From positions 1 to 21,533 of the forward strand of contig CAAEUQ010000084.1 in NCBI GenBank assembly GCA_900759005.1: a DNA stretch of 21,533 nt, in the 5' to 3' direction. The stretch comes from Clostridia bacterium. Its GTDB lineage: Bacteria; Bacillota; Clostridia; Christensenellales; Aristaeellaceae. A program made the position numbers and the translations under genes. The notes under the pieces were generated by a model that did not search any database, was not told the origin of the DNA, and saw only the letters and a list, made by a program, of their open reading frames with translations. Of the stretch, positions 14,717 to 21,533 are shown in pieces. Each line of letters starts with the position of its first letter. The stretch's first letter is position 1.

Positions 14717-15106
14717 ATGAGTAGCGCTCCCATGGTTCTGTTTTACAATCTGGAGAATAAAAAAGGCTCCGCGCTGCGGCTTCTGTGTCTGAAGCTGCGC
14801 ATTCGCGTTCGCGCGGTTAAATCATCGGAATACGCCGAGCCGGTCAGCGCGCTGGCAGGGCTTGCACCAATGACGAACGCCGCCTGCGATCAGGGTTTTT
14901 CAGATGAAATGGTGGTTATGGTCAACTTCGGCAGCAAATTATTAGGACAGCTGCTCAATGAAATGCGCGTGATGCATCAGCCCGGTGTTGCACTCAAGGC
15001 AGTGCTCACGCCGACGAATATGCATTGGAACTCGATTCAGCTTCACGAGGAGCTGCTGCGCGAGCATCAGGCGGCGCAGCAGGGCTGGTCGGAACACAAA
15101 TCCTGA
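14717..15106 (+). CDS. Small DUF3783-like protein
   Basis: A 129-residue protein of unknown function that resembles DUF3783 proteins of Clostridia. The body reads MVLFYNLENKKGSALRLLCL, then a segment MVVMVNFGSKLLGQLLNEMR, and a C-terminal signature ALKAVLTPTNMHWNSIQLHE with EELLREH. That lysine-Ala-Val-Leu-Thr-Pro-Thr-Asn-x-x-Trp motif is the reason for the assignment. No signal peptide or membrane segment is visible, so it should be cytoplasmic. The start is ATG 14717, preceded by GAGGTGATT, which matches the anti-Shine-Dalgarno sequence well; the more upstream ATG at 14681 lies only about 7 bases after the expected transcription start. It is a single gene with its own promoter and terminator. 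Confidence 0.75.
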   Translation: MSSAPMVLFYNLENKKGSALRLLCLKLRIRVRAVKSSEYAEPVSALAGLAPMTNAACDQGFSDEMVVMVNFGSKLLGQLLNEMRVMHQPGVALKAVLTPTNMHWNSIQLHEELLREHQAAQQGWSEHKS

Positions 15107-15112
15107 TATGTA

Positions 15113-15143
15113 AAAGCGGAAGGTATTCGCCTTCCGCTTTCAT
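15113..15143. terminator. Terminator after the DUF3783-like gene
   Basis: Perfect 11-bp stem, AAAGCGGAAGG (15113-15123) with CCTTCCGCTTT (15130-15140), loop TATTCG. T-tracts exist on both sides, so it may work in both directions. Confidence 0.85.
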
Positions 15144-15147
15144 TTGC

Positions 15148-15179
15148 AAAAAAGGCGCTCCTTCACGTGGAAGAAGCGC
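15148..15179 (-). terminator. Terminator after yajC
   Basis: On the minus strand 15179-15170 pairs with 15164-15155 (10 positions, one mismatch), loop of 5, followed by C and six T (15153-15148). Confidence 0.8.
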
Positions 15180-15188
15180 TTTCGTTTA

Positions 15189-15575
15189 TCAGATTTCGGG
15201 GGCGGCGTCGTTCTCCAGCGGCGCATCCTCGACCGAGCGAATCGCCCAGCGAGCGATCACGACGGTGTTCTGCTGCGCGCCGAGGGTGATTGTCACGTCC
15301 TGATCCTTGATAGAGGACACGGTGCCGTACAATCCGCCAATCGTGCAGATGCGGTCGCCGGGCTTCAATGCGTCGAGCATCTTCTTGACCGCCTTGTCCT
15401 TCTTGCGCTGCGGACGAATCAGCAGAAAATAGAAGATTGCGATCATTGCAACCATCATTACGACCATTTCGATAATGCCGCTGCTCTGCGGAACAGCCGC
15501 ATCTCCCGTCGCGCCGGCAGCGTCGTTTACCACGCCCGCGGTTTCCGCCAGAACGGACATCCAATTCATCATCAT
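15189..15575 (-). CDS. yajC: Preprotein translocase subunit YajC
   Basis: A 128-residue single-pass membrane protein that accompanies SecDF at the Sec translocon. A short N-terminal extracytoplasmic part with a low-complexity Ala/Gly/Asp stretch precedes the membrane helix at about residues 34-54, then the hallmark FYFLLIRPQRKK and the cytoplasmic domain MLDALKPGDRICTIGGLYGT with VTITLG. Three ATG codons stand in a row; the first (15575) has GGGGAG 8 bases upstream and is chosen. A longer open frame to 15656 would cover the promoter and is not supported. The gene lies downstream of tgt, a classical tgt-yajC order, though here a separate promoter lies between them. secD and secF are not in the window. 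Confidence 0.93.
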   Translation of the reverse strand: MMMNWMSVLAETAGVVNDAAGATGDAAVPQSSGIIEMVVMMVAMIAIFYFLLIRPQRKKDKAVKKMLDALKPGDRICTIGGLYGTVSSIKDQDVTITLGAQQNTVVIARWAIRSVEDAPLENDAAPEI

Positions 15576-15611
15576 TACACTTACTCCCCTTCGAATGTTA
15601 GATTCCCTACC

Positions 15612-15640
15612 ATTATAACCGAACATACGCGAAAAAACAA
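15612..15640 (-). promoter_or_regulatory. Promoter of yajC
   Basis: On the minus strand TTGTTT (15640-15635) and TATAAT (15617-15612), spacer 17. The -10 and its surroundings (TCGGTTATAATGG then T, AGGGA) recur in front of the Ig-like gene. Confidence 0.7.
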
Positions 15641-15686
15641 CGCAAACGCCGGTCATTTGCCAATCAATTCAAAAATTAACGTTTAT

Positions 15687-16811
15687 TCACCAATTTCCCC
15701 TGCCGTGACGCGCATAGAACGCGTTCGCCCAATCGAGCAGCGCATCGGCTTCGATCGCTTCGCGGATCTCCGTCATCATGTGCGTAAGGAAATAGATATT
15801 GTGAATCGAATTGAGCCTGAGCGCGAGAATTTCGCCCGCCTTGAACAGATGGCGGATATAGCCGCGCGTGAAATTCCGGCAGGCATAGCAATCGCAGTCT
15901 GGATCCAGCGGCGTAAAGTCCTCGGCATATTTGGCGTTTCGAACCACGAGGCGCCCGTCGTGCGTAAATACAGTGCCGTTGCGCGCCACGCGCGTCGCGA
16001 GCACGCAATCGAACATATCCACGCCGCGCAGCACGCCCTCGATCAGACAATCCGGCGAACCCACGCCCATCAGATAGCGCGGCTTGTTTTCGGGCATATA
16101 CGGCATCATCTTTTCGAGCATATCGTACATGACCTCCTTCGGCTCGCCGACGGACAAGCCGCCAATGCCGAAGCCGGGCAGATCGAGTTTCGCCATTTCC
16201 TTTGCGCATTCAATGCGCACATCGGAATAAAACGCGCCCTGAACGATGCCGAACAGCGCCTGATTTTCGCTGGTTTTCGCCTTCATGCAGCGATCAAGCC
16301 AGCGCAGCGTGCGGTGCATTGCGCCTTTCGCGCGGTCGTAATCGCACGGATAGGGCGAGCATTCATCGAACTGCATCATGATGTCCGAGCCGAGCGCCTG
16401 CTGAATCGCAATCGATTCTTCGGGTCCGATGAACATCTTGCTGCCGTCCAGATGCGAGCGGAATTCAACGCCGCGCTCCTCGACCTTGCGCAGACTCGCC
16501 AGCGAGAACACCTGAAATCCACCGCTGTCGGTCAGAATCGGGCGATCCCAGTTCATGAACCGGTGCAGTCCGCCGGCGCGCTGAATCAGATCCTCGCCGG
16601 GACGGACGTGCAGATGATATGTATTGGAAAGGATAATCTGCGCGCCGCAGTCCTTCAATTCGTCCGGCGACATGGTTTTCACGCTCGCCTGCGTGCCAAC
16701 CGGCATGAAGATCGGCGTTTCGATCACGCCGTGCGGCGTGTGAAGTCTGCCTCTGCGCGCGCCGGTCTGTTTGCAGACGTGGAGAAGTTCAAATTCAAAC
16801 GGCTTTTCCAT
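15687..16811 (-). CDS. tgt: tRNA-guanine transglycosylase (queuine/preQ1)
   Basis: Exchanges guanine-34 of GUN-anticodon tRNAs for preQ1, a step of queuosine synthesis. The 374-residue TIM barrel is full length: FMPVGT (35-40), D95 in LTDSGGFQ, the nucleophile D268 in DMFDCVLATR, and the zinc ligands C306, C308, C311 (CDCYAC) and H337. One oddity is Ala272 where the conserved form is VLPTR. The ATG at 16811 has AAGGAG 7 bases upstream. No promoter fits between it and the terminator of the Ig-like gene (16827-16854), so transcription must come by read-through or from a promoter inside that gene. yajC follows 111 bases downstream. Confidence 0.96.
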   Translation of the reverse strand: MEKPFEFELLHVCKQTGARRGRLHTPHGVIETPIFMPVGTQASVKTMSPDELKDCGAQIILSNTYHLHVRPGEDLIQRAGGLHRFMNWDRPILTDSGGFQVFSLASLRKVEERGVEFRSHLDGSKMFIGPEESIAIQQALGSDIMMQFDECSPYPCDYDRAKGAMHRTLRWLDRCMKAKTSENQALFGIVQGAFYSDVRIECAKEMAKLDLPGFGIGGLSVGEPKEVMYDMLEKMMPYMPENKPRYLMGVGSPDCLIEGVLRGVDMFDCVLATRVARNGTVFTHDGRLVVRNAKYAEDFTPLDPDCDCYACRNFTRGYIRHLFKAGEILALRLNSIHNIYFLTHMMTEIREAIEADALLDWANAFYARHGRGNW

Positions 16812-16826
16812 ATTCGTCTCCTTTTC

Positions 16827-16854
16827 AAAAAAACAGCGACCTTTCCGGTCGCTG
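16827..16854 (-). terminator. Terminator between the Ig-like gene and tgt
   Basis: On the minus strand CAGCGACC (16854-16847) pairs perfectly with GGTCGCTG (16841-16834), loop GGAAA, followed by seven T (16833-16827). It lies only 16 bases from the tgt start codon and immediately before its ribosome site. Confidence 0.85.
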
Positions 16855-16870
16855 CATTCAAGATCGCTTT

Positions 16871-17332
16871 TTACGCTTCCTTTTTGCGCCTGGCAAGCAC
16901 GATGCCCGCCGCCGCAACGCCGACGGCTCCCATCGCCGCGCTTACGGGCAGCGAATTATCGCCGGATTTCGGCACCTTCGGATCGATCACGCGCGCCGCG
17001 ATATCCATGCTCACGACCATACGACCCGCGTCGTCAAACGCATCCAGACGATACGTGCCCGCGTCATCCGGCTGGGCATTTACGATCGTATAGACCTTCT
17101 GATCCGCGCCCTCGATCTTTGCATCGCCAAAATACCACTGATAGCGGGCAGGCGCGATTCCGTCGATATTGACCTCCATCGACAAATCCTCGCCGACGTT
17201 TACAATCGCGCTCTGCGCCATGCGGGACACGCGCAGAACAACCGTCGTCGAAATCGTATTTTCCGCGACCGCAACACCTGCCAGCATCAGCGCGGCAAGC
17301 ACCGCTATTATACTCAAGACGCGTTTTTTCAC
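16871..17332 (-). CDS. Secreted Ig-like protein with a degenerate sorting signal
   Basis: A 153-residue exported protein. A signal peptide (about 1-23, cleavage near AVA-EN) is followed by an immunoglobulin-like domain (about 40-115) with the core Trp66 in YQWYFGD and the DDAGTY (89-94) element of I-set type Ig folds. The C-terminus has the layout of a cell-wall sorting signal: VPKSG (120-124), a hydrophobic helix (about 129-146) and a positive tail ARRKKEA. VPKSG departs from LPxTG, but VPxTG-like forms are known in Clostridia; no sortase gene lies in the window. The start is GTG 17332, chosen because GGAGGAG precedes it by 5 bases and the signal peptide begins there. A surface adhesin or structural role is a guess. 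Confidence 0.8.
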   Translation of the reverse strand: MKKRVLSIIAVLAALMLAGVAVAENTISTTVVLRVSRMAQSAIVNVGEDLSMEVNIDGIAPARYQWYFGDAKIEGADQKVYTIVNAQPDDAGTYRLDAFDDAGRMVVSMDIAARVIDPKVPKSGDNSLPVSAAMGAVGVAAAGIVLARRKKEA

Positions 17333-17391
17333 GCCGACTCCTCCGCTCTCATAGCTTTCGTTTGCCCTCGGATATTCTCCGAGTCCCTCCC

Positions 17392-17420
17392 ATTATAACC
17401 GACGCTATTTCATAATTCAA
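17392..17420 (-). promoter_or_regulatory. Promoter of the Ig-like gene
   Basis: On the minus strand TTGAAT (17420-17415) and TATAAT (17397-17392), spacer 17. A short hairpin (CTCGGA/TCCGAG) follows in the leader. Confidence 0.7.
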
Positions 17421-17471
17421 CTTTATCGTGCATTTCTGCATAATATCGTATCTTTTTCGAAATAATTATAC

Positions 17472-17485
17472 ATATTACGTAATAT
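17472..17485. promoter_or_regulatory. 14-bp perfect palindrome in an AT-rich divergent intergenic region
   Basis: ATATTACGTAATAT lies between the divergent Ig-like and GT-C genes, about 43 bases upstream of the GT-C promoter, in a strikingly AT-rich stretch (17400-17520). It could be an operator; nothing in the window identifies a protein that binds it. Confidence 0.35.
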
Positions 17486-17527
17486 AAAGAAACATATTTG
17501 TATCATGTTGTTTTCCCGTCGAAACGC

Positions 17528-17557
17528 TTTACAGCGCGGCGTTTGAAATGCTATAAT
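17528..17557 (+). promoter_or_regulatory. Promoter of the GT-C-like gene
   Basis: TTTACA (17528-17533) and TATAAT (17552-17557), spacer 18, about 47 bases upstream of the start codon. Confidence 0.7.
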
Positions 17558-17603
17558 TAAGGATATTCTTGAATGCAAAGCGCTCTGTTTTTGAGGAGGA
17601 AAT

Positions 17604-19505
17604 ATGATCGGATATCTGCTGCTGATCGGGTTTTTATTCTGCGGCTGCGTTGCGGCGGACGCGCTGCTGCGCAAATCGTGCGGCGCGATTCGGCTCTGGT
17701 TCGGATTGGTAATCGGGCTGATCATGATGATGTGGTCGCCGATTCCGTTCGCGTTTGCGCTTCGATTTACGAAGGCGGCGCAGCTGCTGGGGCTCGGCGT
17801 TTCGACGCTGACTGCGGCGGGCTGCGCATTTGCAATGCGCGGGAAAGAACGCGCGCGCGGCGCTTTCTTTGGCGATATGCCGATTGGAATGGTGCTCGCG
17901 CTGCTGATTCCGCTCGCGCTGCTCTCCGGCTATCTCGAATACACGCACACGCTGCGTGAGGTTGACGGCGCGCTGCACGTGGGGCAATCGACCTATGGCG
18001 ACATCAATATGCACACCGGCATCGCGACGCATCTGCGCAACGCAGCATTCCCGCCGGATTACCCGATTCTGAAGGGCGCTCGTCTGGGATATCCCTTTCT
18101 CAGCGACAGCATGATCACCTCAATGATGCTCTTCGGCGCGGATATGGCGGTTTCCTTCCGGATTACGGGCACGCTGATGATGATTCTGGTCGGTTTCGGC
18201 TTCATTGTGTTCGCGTGGGAAATGACGAAAAAACCGCTCGCGGTGGTCATTGCATTCCTGCTGCTGTTCGTAAACGGCGGGCTGGGATTCATTTATACGA
18301 TGGATTCCGAATCGTTCCGCGCAATCTTCACCGGCTTTTACAAAACGCCGACGAATATGCCGGATTACAATCTCCGCTGGGTAAATGTGATCTGCGATAT
18401 GTTCATCCCGCAGCGAACGTTTCTGACCGGCTGGACGGTGCTGTTGCCGGCGATGTATCTGCTTCTGCGCGCGGTGCGCGGAAGGAACCTGCGCGCGTTT
18501 GCCGGACTCGGCGTATGGGCGGGGCTGATGCCGATGATTCACACGCACTCGTTCCTCGGGCTGGGAATGGTAAGCGCCGGATTGATGATCTATATGCTGA
18601 TCGTTTCCTCCGACCGGAAAAAGCTGCTGGGCGGATTCCGCGTTTACGGCGTTACGGCAGTTGTAATGGCAATTCCGCAGCTGCTGATCTGGACGGTTCC
18701 GCAGACGGTGGACGGCAGCACGATGCAGCTTCTGTTCAACTGGGTCAACAATCGCGGCAACGGAACGCTGATCGACAATTACTTCTGGTTCTGGATTAAG
18801 AATGTCGGAATCGTCTATCTTTTGCTGATTCCGGCGGCGATTCACCTGAAAAAGCGCTCGCCCGCGCGCGGATTCATGCTGGGCGCGCTGATTCTGTATC
18901 TGGTCGCCGAATGCGTGGTATTCCAGAAGAATATTTACGACAACAACAAGCTGTTCTACGCAGCGTTCATGGTCTGCCTTCCGGCGGTCGGCACACTTTT
19001 GGCAGACGTGATCGGCTGGATTCGCGGAATGCGCGCTCCGTTTGCAAAGGGCGTCTGCGCGGCGGCAATGGGCGTTCTGGCGTTGGTCTGCCTGCTTTCG
19101 GGCTCGCTCTCGATCGGGCGCGAAATCGTTTCGGATTATGTGCTGTTCAGCGCGGACGAAGCGGCGGCAGGCGCGTATATCGATACGGAAACGGCGCGGG
19201 ACGCGGTGTTCCTCACGGGCGATCAGCACAACTGCGTGCCGAGCGCGCTGGCGGGGCGCGACCTCGTCTGCGGAAGCCCGACTTTTCTGTATTATCACGG
19301 ACTGAATTATTCCGTTCAGCACGCCGATCGGCGCGAAATGCTGGAGCATCCGGCGGAAAATGCGGAGCTGTTCGAGAATTATAATGTAAGCTACGTCTAT
19401 ATTTCCAATTATGAGCGCGCAGATTTCGCGGTAGACGAAGCATGGTTTGCGGCGAACGGAACGCTGGTATTTGAATCCGGCAGCGTTCGGATTTACGCGC
19501 TTTGA
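17604..19505 (+). CDS. Polytopic membrane protein, GT-C-like glycosyltransferase
   Basis: A 633-residue integral membrane protein with some 11 or more hydrophobic helices up to about residue 505 and a soluble C-terminal part (about 510-633). After the early helices comes a loop with YGDINMH (131-137), FPPDYP (149-154) and YPFLSD (163-168). An acidic-His loop of this kind after the first helices is typical of GT-C glycosyltransferases (PMT/ArnT-like), in which the acidic residue is catalytic and the donor is a polyprenyl-linked sugar. I infer that class; the specific family, donor and acceptor are not recognised. The ATG at 17604 follows GAGGAGG by 4 bases. It has its own promoter and is followed by the PG-binding lipoprotein gene, with no visible terminator between them. 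Confidence 0.7.
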   Translation: MIGYLLLIGFLFCGCVAADALLRKSCGAIRLWFGLVIGLIMMMWSPIPFAFALRFTKAAQLLGLGVSTLTAAGCAFAMRGKERARGAFFGDMPIGMVLALLIPLALLSGYLEYTHTLREVDGALHVGQSTYGDINMHTGIATHLRNAAFPPDYPILKGARLGYPFLSDSMITSMMLFGADMAVSFRITGTLMMILVGFGFIVFAWEMTKKPLAVVIAFLLLFVNGGLGFIYTMDSESFRAIFTGFYKTPTNMPDYNLRWVNVICDMFIPQRTFLTGWTVLLPAMYLLLRAVRGRNLRAFAGLGVWAGLMPMIHTHSFLGLGMVSAGLMIYMLIVSSDRKKLLGGFRVYGVTAVVMAIPQLLIWTVPQTVDGSTMQLLFNWVNNRGNGTLIDNYFWFWIKNVGIVYLLLIPAAIHLKKRSPARGFMLGALILYLVAECVVFQKNIYDNNKLFYAAFMVCLPAVGTLLADVIGWIRGMRAPFAKGVCAAAMGVLALVCLLSGSLSIGREIVSDYVLFSADEAAAGAYIDTETARDAVFLTGDQHNCVPSALAGRDLVCGSPTFLYYHGLNYSVQHADRREMLEHPAENAELFENYNVSYVYISNYERADFAVDEAWFAANGTLVFESGSVRIYAL

Positions 19506-19527
19506 CGGAAATGACACATTCGCGCCC

Positions 19528-19556
19528 TTGCGTTTTGAATACGCAGGAATTACAAT
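19528..19556 (+). promoter_or_regulatory. Candidate promoter of the PG-binding lipoprotein gene
   Basis: TTGCGT (19528-19533) and TACAAT (19551-19556), spacer 17, about 65 bases before the start codon. Moderate match; read-through from the GT-C gene is also possible. Confidence 0.5.
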
Positions 19557-19620
19557 AAACATGAAACAATTTTCGCATTGCGCGCGTCTAATAAATAAAT
19601 CGGTTGGGAGGAATTGGCTT

Positions 19621-21456
19621 ATGCGCAGACTGAAATCACGCGGACTTGCGCTGCTCGCGCTGGCGGGCGTCTGTCTGCTGAGCGGCTGCAGTCAGATGGA
19701 TACCGACGCGATCGGCGGCACGATCGACACGAGCGTCAGCATCGATATGCCTTACGCCACCTCCACGCCTGTACCGGAATACCTGAATGTACCCGATTCC
19801 GTGGTCATCGACGCAAACGGCGGCGTGACCGTAAACGACAAGACGCTTTTGACAAACGATTTGCCGCTTGAAAAGAAGGCTTCGGATGAAAACGCTTACC
19901 CGACGCTGAGTCTGGGCGACACGGGGTTGGCTGTGCAGTCGCTGCAGCAGCGACTTTCCGAGCTCGGCTATTATACCGACGGCATTTCCAGCATTTACGA
20001 TGCGGCGACCGAAGCGGCGGTGCGCCGGTTTGAAAAAACTTACGGCATCATGCAGACCGGCATTGCCACGCCGGTATTTCAGGCGAAGCTGTTTTCCGCT
20101 GACGCAGTGGCATACGGCACAAAGGAATATGATACCGCGGTCGTTTCGCAGTACACGACGCTTCAGCGCGGCGCGGTCGGCAGCAGTGTCTACGCGCTTC
20201 AGCAGCGCCTGAAGGAGCTGGGCTACCCGATCACGGAGCTGACGGCGGTTTACGATACGGCGACGGAAAACGCGGTGCGGCTGTTCTATCAGGCATACGG
20301 ACTGGAGCCGCAGAATGTCGCGTACATTTCCGTCCAAAAGGAGCTGTATTCTGAAGACGCGCGGCCGTATTCCATCGATGGCGAGGTTCAGACGGCGGAA
20401 GCAGACGAGACGACGCAGTATGTCGGCAAGGTAGGCACGCTGGTCATGCAGATTCAGACGCGTCTGCGTCAGCTGGGCTACACAGACGCGAATCCGTCCG
20501 GCATTTTCGATGCGGCGACGGAAGAGGCAGTCAAGCTGTTCGAGCAGGCGTGCGGCTACGAGGCGACCGGACGAATGACCTATGATCTGCAATCGATTCT
20601 CTTTTCCGATCAGGCGCCTGAATACGGCACGGTTTACAGCTATGAAGAAACAGTCTATCCGCAGCTGAAGCAGGGCGATTCAGGCAGCATGGTGAAAACC
20701 CTGCAAACGCGGCTGATCGAGCTGGGCTATGCGTCCGGCGAAGGCAACGGTGAATTCGGAGACGAGACGGTTCAGGCGCTGAAGCTGTTCCAGAAATACA
20801 ACGATCTGGAACAGACGGGTATTGCGTCCTCGAAGGATCAGAATGTACTGTATTCGCCGACGGCGCTTTCTTATCAGGATGTTCTGAGCGGCATTACGCG
20901 CTCGACCCCTGTGCCGGCGGCAACCGCGAAGACAAATGTTTCCTTCGATCCCGACGGCATTGAAGGCTTGCGCACGCTGAAAATGGGCTTGTCCGGCGAT
21001 GACGTATCTGCGGTTCAGGCGCGGCTGAACGCGCTGTCCTATACCTGTTCGGCGAACGGCTATTTCGACGATTCCACGCAATCTGCGGTGCGCGCGTTCC
21101 AAAGCGCGATCGGAATGCCTCAGACGGGCGAGGTCACGCCGGAACTGAAGCAATATCTCGACAGCGGCGCGGCACCAATGAACGGCATTGTGATTTACAA
21201 CTCTACGCAGTCCTACGAGCTTCTCCATGAGGGCGATACGGGCGACGCGGTCACAAAGCTTCAGCAACGGCTGTGGACGCTGGGCTATCTGCTGACTGAG
21301 GACGTTGAAAACAGCATCGGAACCTATCACGACAAGACCGCTGAAGCGGTGCGCATGGCGCAGCAGGCAGTGGGCTATGTCGAGCCGAGCGGCATTGCGA
21401 GCGCTGAATTCCAATGCTTCCTGTTTTCGACTTACGGCGAATTTATCAAACGTTAA
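19621..21456 (+). CDS. Lipoprotein with six peptidoglycan-binding repeats
   Basis: A 611-residue exported lipoprotein. The signal peptide (1-22) ends in the lipobox LLSGC, with Cys23 as the lipid-modified residue. Six PG_binding_1-type repeats follow, at about residues 97-159, 181-244, 270-329, 349-412, 453-515 and 535-604, each with the pattern G-x-V-x-x-LQ-x-RL-x-x-LGY, then YD-x-x-T-x-x-AV-x-x-F, then Q-x-G-x-x. No catalytic domain (amidase, NlpC/P60, transpeptidase) is present, so it probably binds the wall rather than cleaves it, tethering the membrane to peptidoglycan or acting as a scaffold. The ATG at 19621 is chosen: GGGAGG lies 9 bases upstream and the signal peptide starts there; an in-frame ATG at 19561 would spoil it. 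Confidence 0.88.
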   Translation: MRRLKSRGLALLALAGVCLLSGCSQMDTDAIGGTIDTSVSIDMPYATSTPVPEYLNVPDSVVIDANGGVTVNDKTLLTNDLPLEKKASDENAYPTLSLGDTGLAVQSLQQRLSELGYYTDGISSIYDAATEAAVRRFEKTYGIMQTGIATPVFQAKLFSADAVAYGTKEYDTAVVSQYTTLQRGAVGSSVYALQQRLKELGYPITELTAVYDTATENAVRLFYQAYGLEPQNVAYISVQKELYSEDARPYSIDGEVQTAEADETTQYVGKVGTLVMQIQTRLRQLGYTDANPSGIFDAATEEAVKLFEQACGYEATGRMTYDLQSILFSDQAPEYGTVYSYEETVYPQLKQGDSGSMVKTLQTRLIELGYASGEGNGEFGDETVQALKLFQKYNDLEQTGIASSKDQNVLYSPTALSYQDVLSGITRSTPVPAATAKTNVSFDPDGIEGLRTLKMGLSGDDVSAVQARLNALSYTCSANGYFDDSTQSAVRAFQSAIGMPQTGEVTPELKQYLDSGAAPMNGIVIYNSTQSYELLHEGDTGDAVTKLQQRLWTLGYLLTEDVENSIGTYHDKTAEAVRMAQQAVGYVEPSGIASAEFQCFLFSTYGEFIKR

Positions 21457-21533
21457 GGCAACACCGCACAATTCGACGGTGCGTCTGGCTCTGTCTTTTC
21501 CGCCATCTGCGGCATGCAGATTCCTCGATTTAC
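21457..21533. other. Non-coding window end, possible dispersed repeat
   Basis: No gene is visible after the lipoprotein stop. A weak hairpin (CACCG 21466-21470 with CGGTG 21477-21481) is followed by sequence without a proper T-run. The composition, less GCG-rich than the genes, and the sequence itself look to me like the beginning of an interspersed repeat, but a second copy is not present in the window. Confidence 0.3.

Noticed and set aside
14542..14733. N-terminal extension of the M18 aminopeptidase
   Set aside because: It spans the apeB promoter candidate and the divergent DUF3783-like promoter; GGGGAGG and the family N-terminus support ATG 14541.
15144..17093. Plus-strand open frame of about 649 codons across yajC and tgt
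   Set aside because: It is antisense to two well-recognised genes, has Arg/His/Ala-rich composition without any recognisable domain and lacks a ribosome site. Long antisense frames are expected at this GC content.
18120..19562. Minus-strand open frame of about 480 codons opposite the GT-C gene
   Set aside because: Composition is Arg/Gln/His-rich low-quality protein, a shadow of the membrane protein read in reverse; no ribosome site or promoter.
19447..19620. N-terminal extension of the PG-binding lipoprotein
   Set aside because: It would overlap the end of the GT-C gene and bury the lipoprotein signal peptide; GGGAGG precedes ATG 19621.
21463..21485. Terminator for the lipoprotein gene
   Set aside because: Only a 5-bp CACCG/CGGTG stem with a 6-base loop and no T-run directly after it; not convincing as a rho-independent terminator.

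Overview
The window reads as the chromosome of a GC-rich, endospore-forming Bacillota (class Clostridia; a Christensenellales-like gut lineage is my guess, not shown). The grounds are the YqfC-YqfD sporulation pair at the head of a phoH-pgpH-ybeY-cdd-era cluster, AGGAGG-type ribosome sites, TTGACA/TATAAT promoters, a T-box in front of serS, and heavy use of GCG and CGC codons. All sixteen recognised coding units are chromosomal housekeeping or envelope genes. I see no insertion sequence, prophage, CRISPR array, tRNA or rRNA.

Layout. (1) 1-5999, minus strand: a tightly packed operon, transcribed right to left, yqfC-yqfD-phoH-pgpH-ybeY/cdd-era (era leaves the window). YbeY and cytidine deaminase share one uninterrupted frame, and the dgkA gene often found between them is absent. 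(2) 6150-7690, plus: a consensus promoter drives marR-dusB, closed by a hairpin shared with serS. (3) 7691-9280, minus: serS under a T-box leader. (4) 9299-10407, plus: a family-2 glycosyltransferase with an exact consensus promoter and its own terminator. (5) 10411-13241, plus: an ECF sigma factor and a large membrane protein, probably its anti-sigma factor, that carries four His/Cys modules outside the membrane. The 3' end of this gene is abnormal: an 80-bp direct repeat, no in-frame stop before two terminators, and an open frame that runs antisense into the next gene. (6) 13163-14580, minus: an M18 aminopeptidase. (7) 14639-15140, plus: a small DUF3783-like protein. (8) 15147-17420, minus: a secreted Ig-like protein with a degenerate sorting signal, then tgt, then yajC. 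(9) 17528-21456, plus: a GT-C-like polytopic membrane protein and a lipoprotein with six peptidoglycan-binding repeats. The last 75 bases are non-coding and may be the edge of a dispersed repeat.

How the genes work together. The left operon combines RNA maturation and ribosome assembly (YbeY, Era, PhoH), c-di-AMP breakdown (PgpH), pyrimidine salvage (Cdd) and sporulation (YqfC/YqfD). DusB, SerS and Tgt concern tRNA. The right half is rich in envelope functions: two glycosyltransferase-type proteins, a PG-binding lipoprotein, an Ig-like surface protein, YajC, and a sigma/anti-sigma pair that could sense an extracytoplasmic signal. The sigma/anti-sigma locus is the best candidate for something undescribed.
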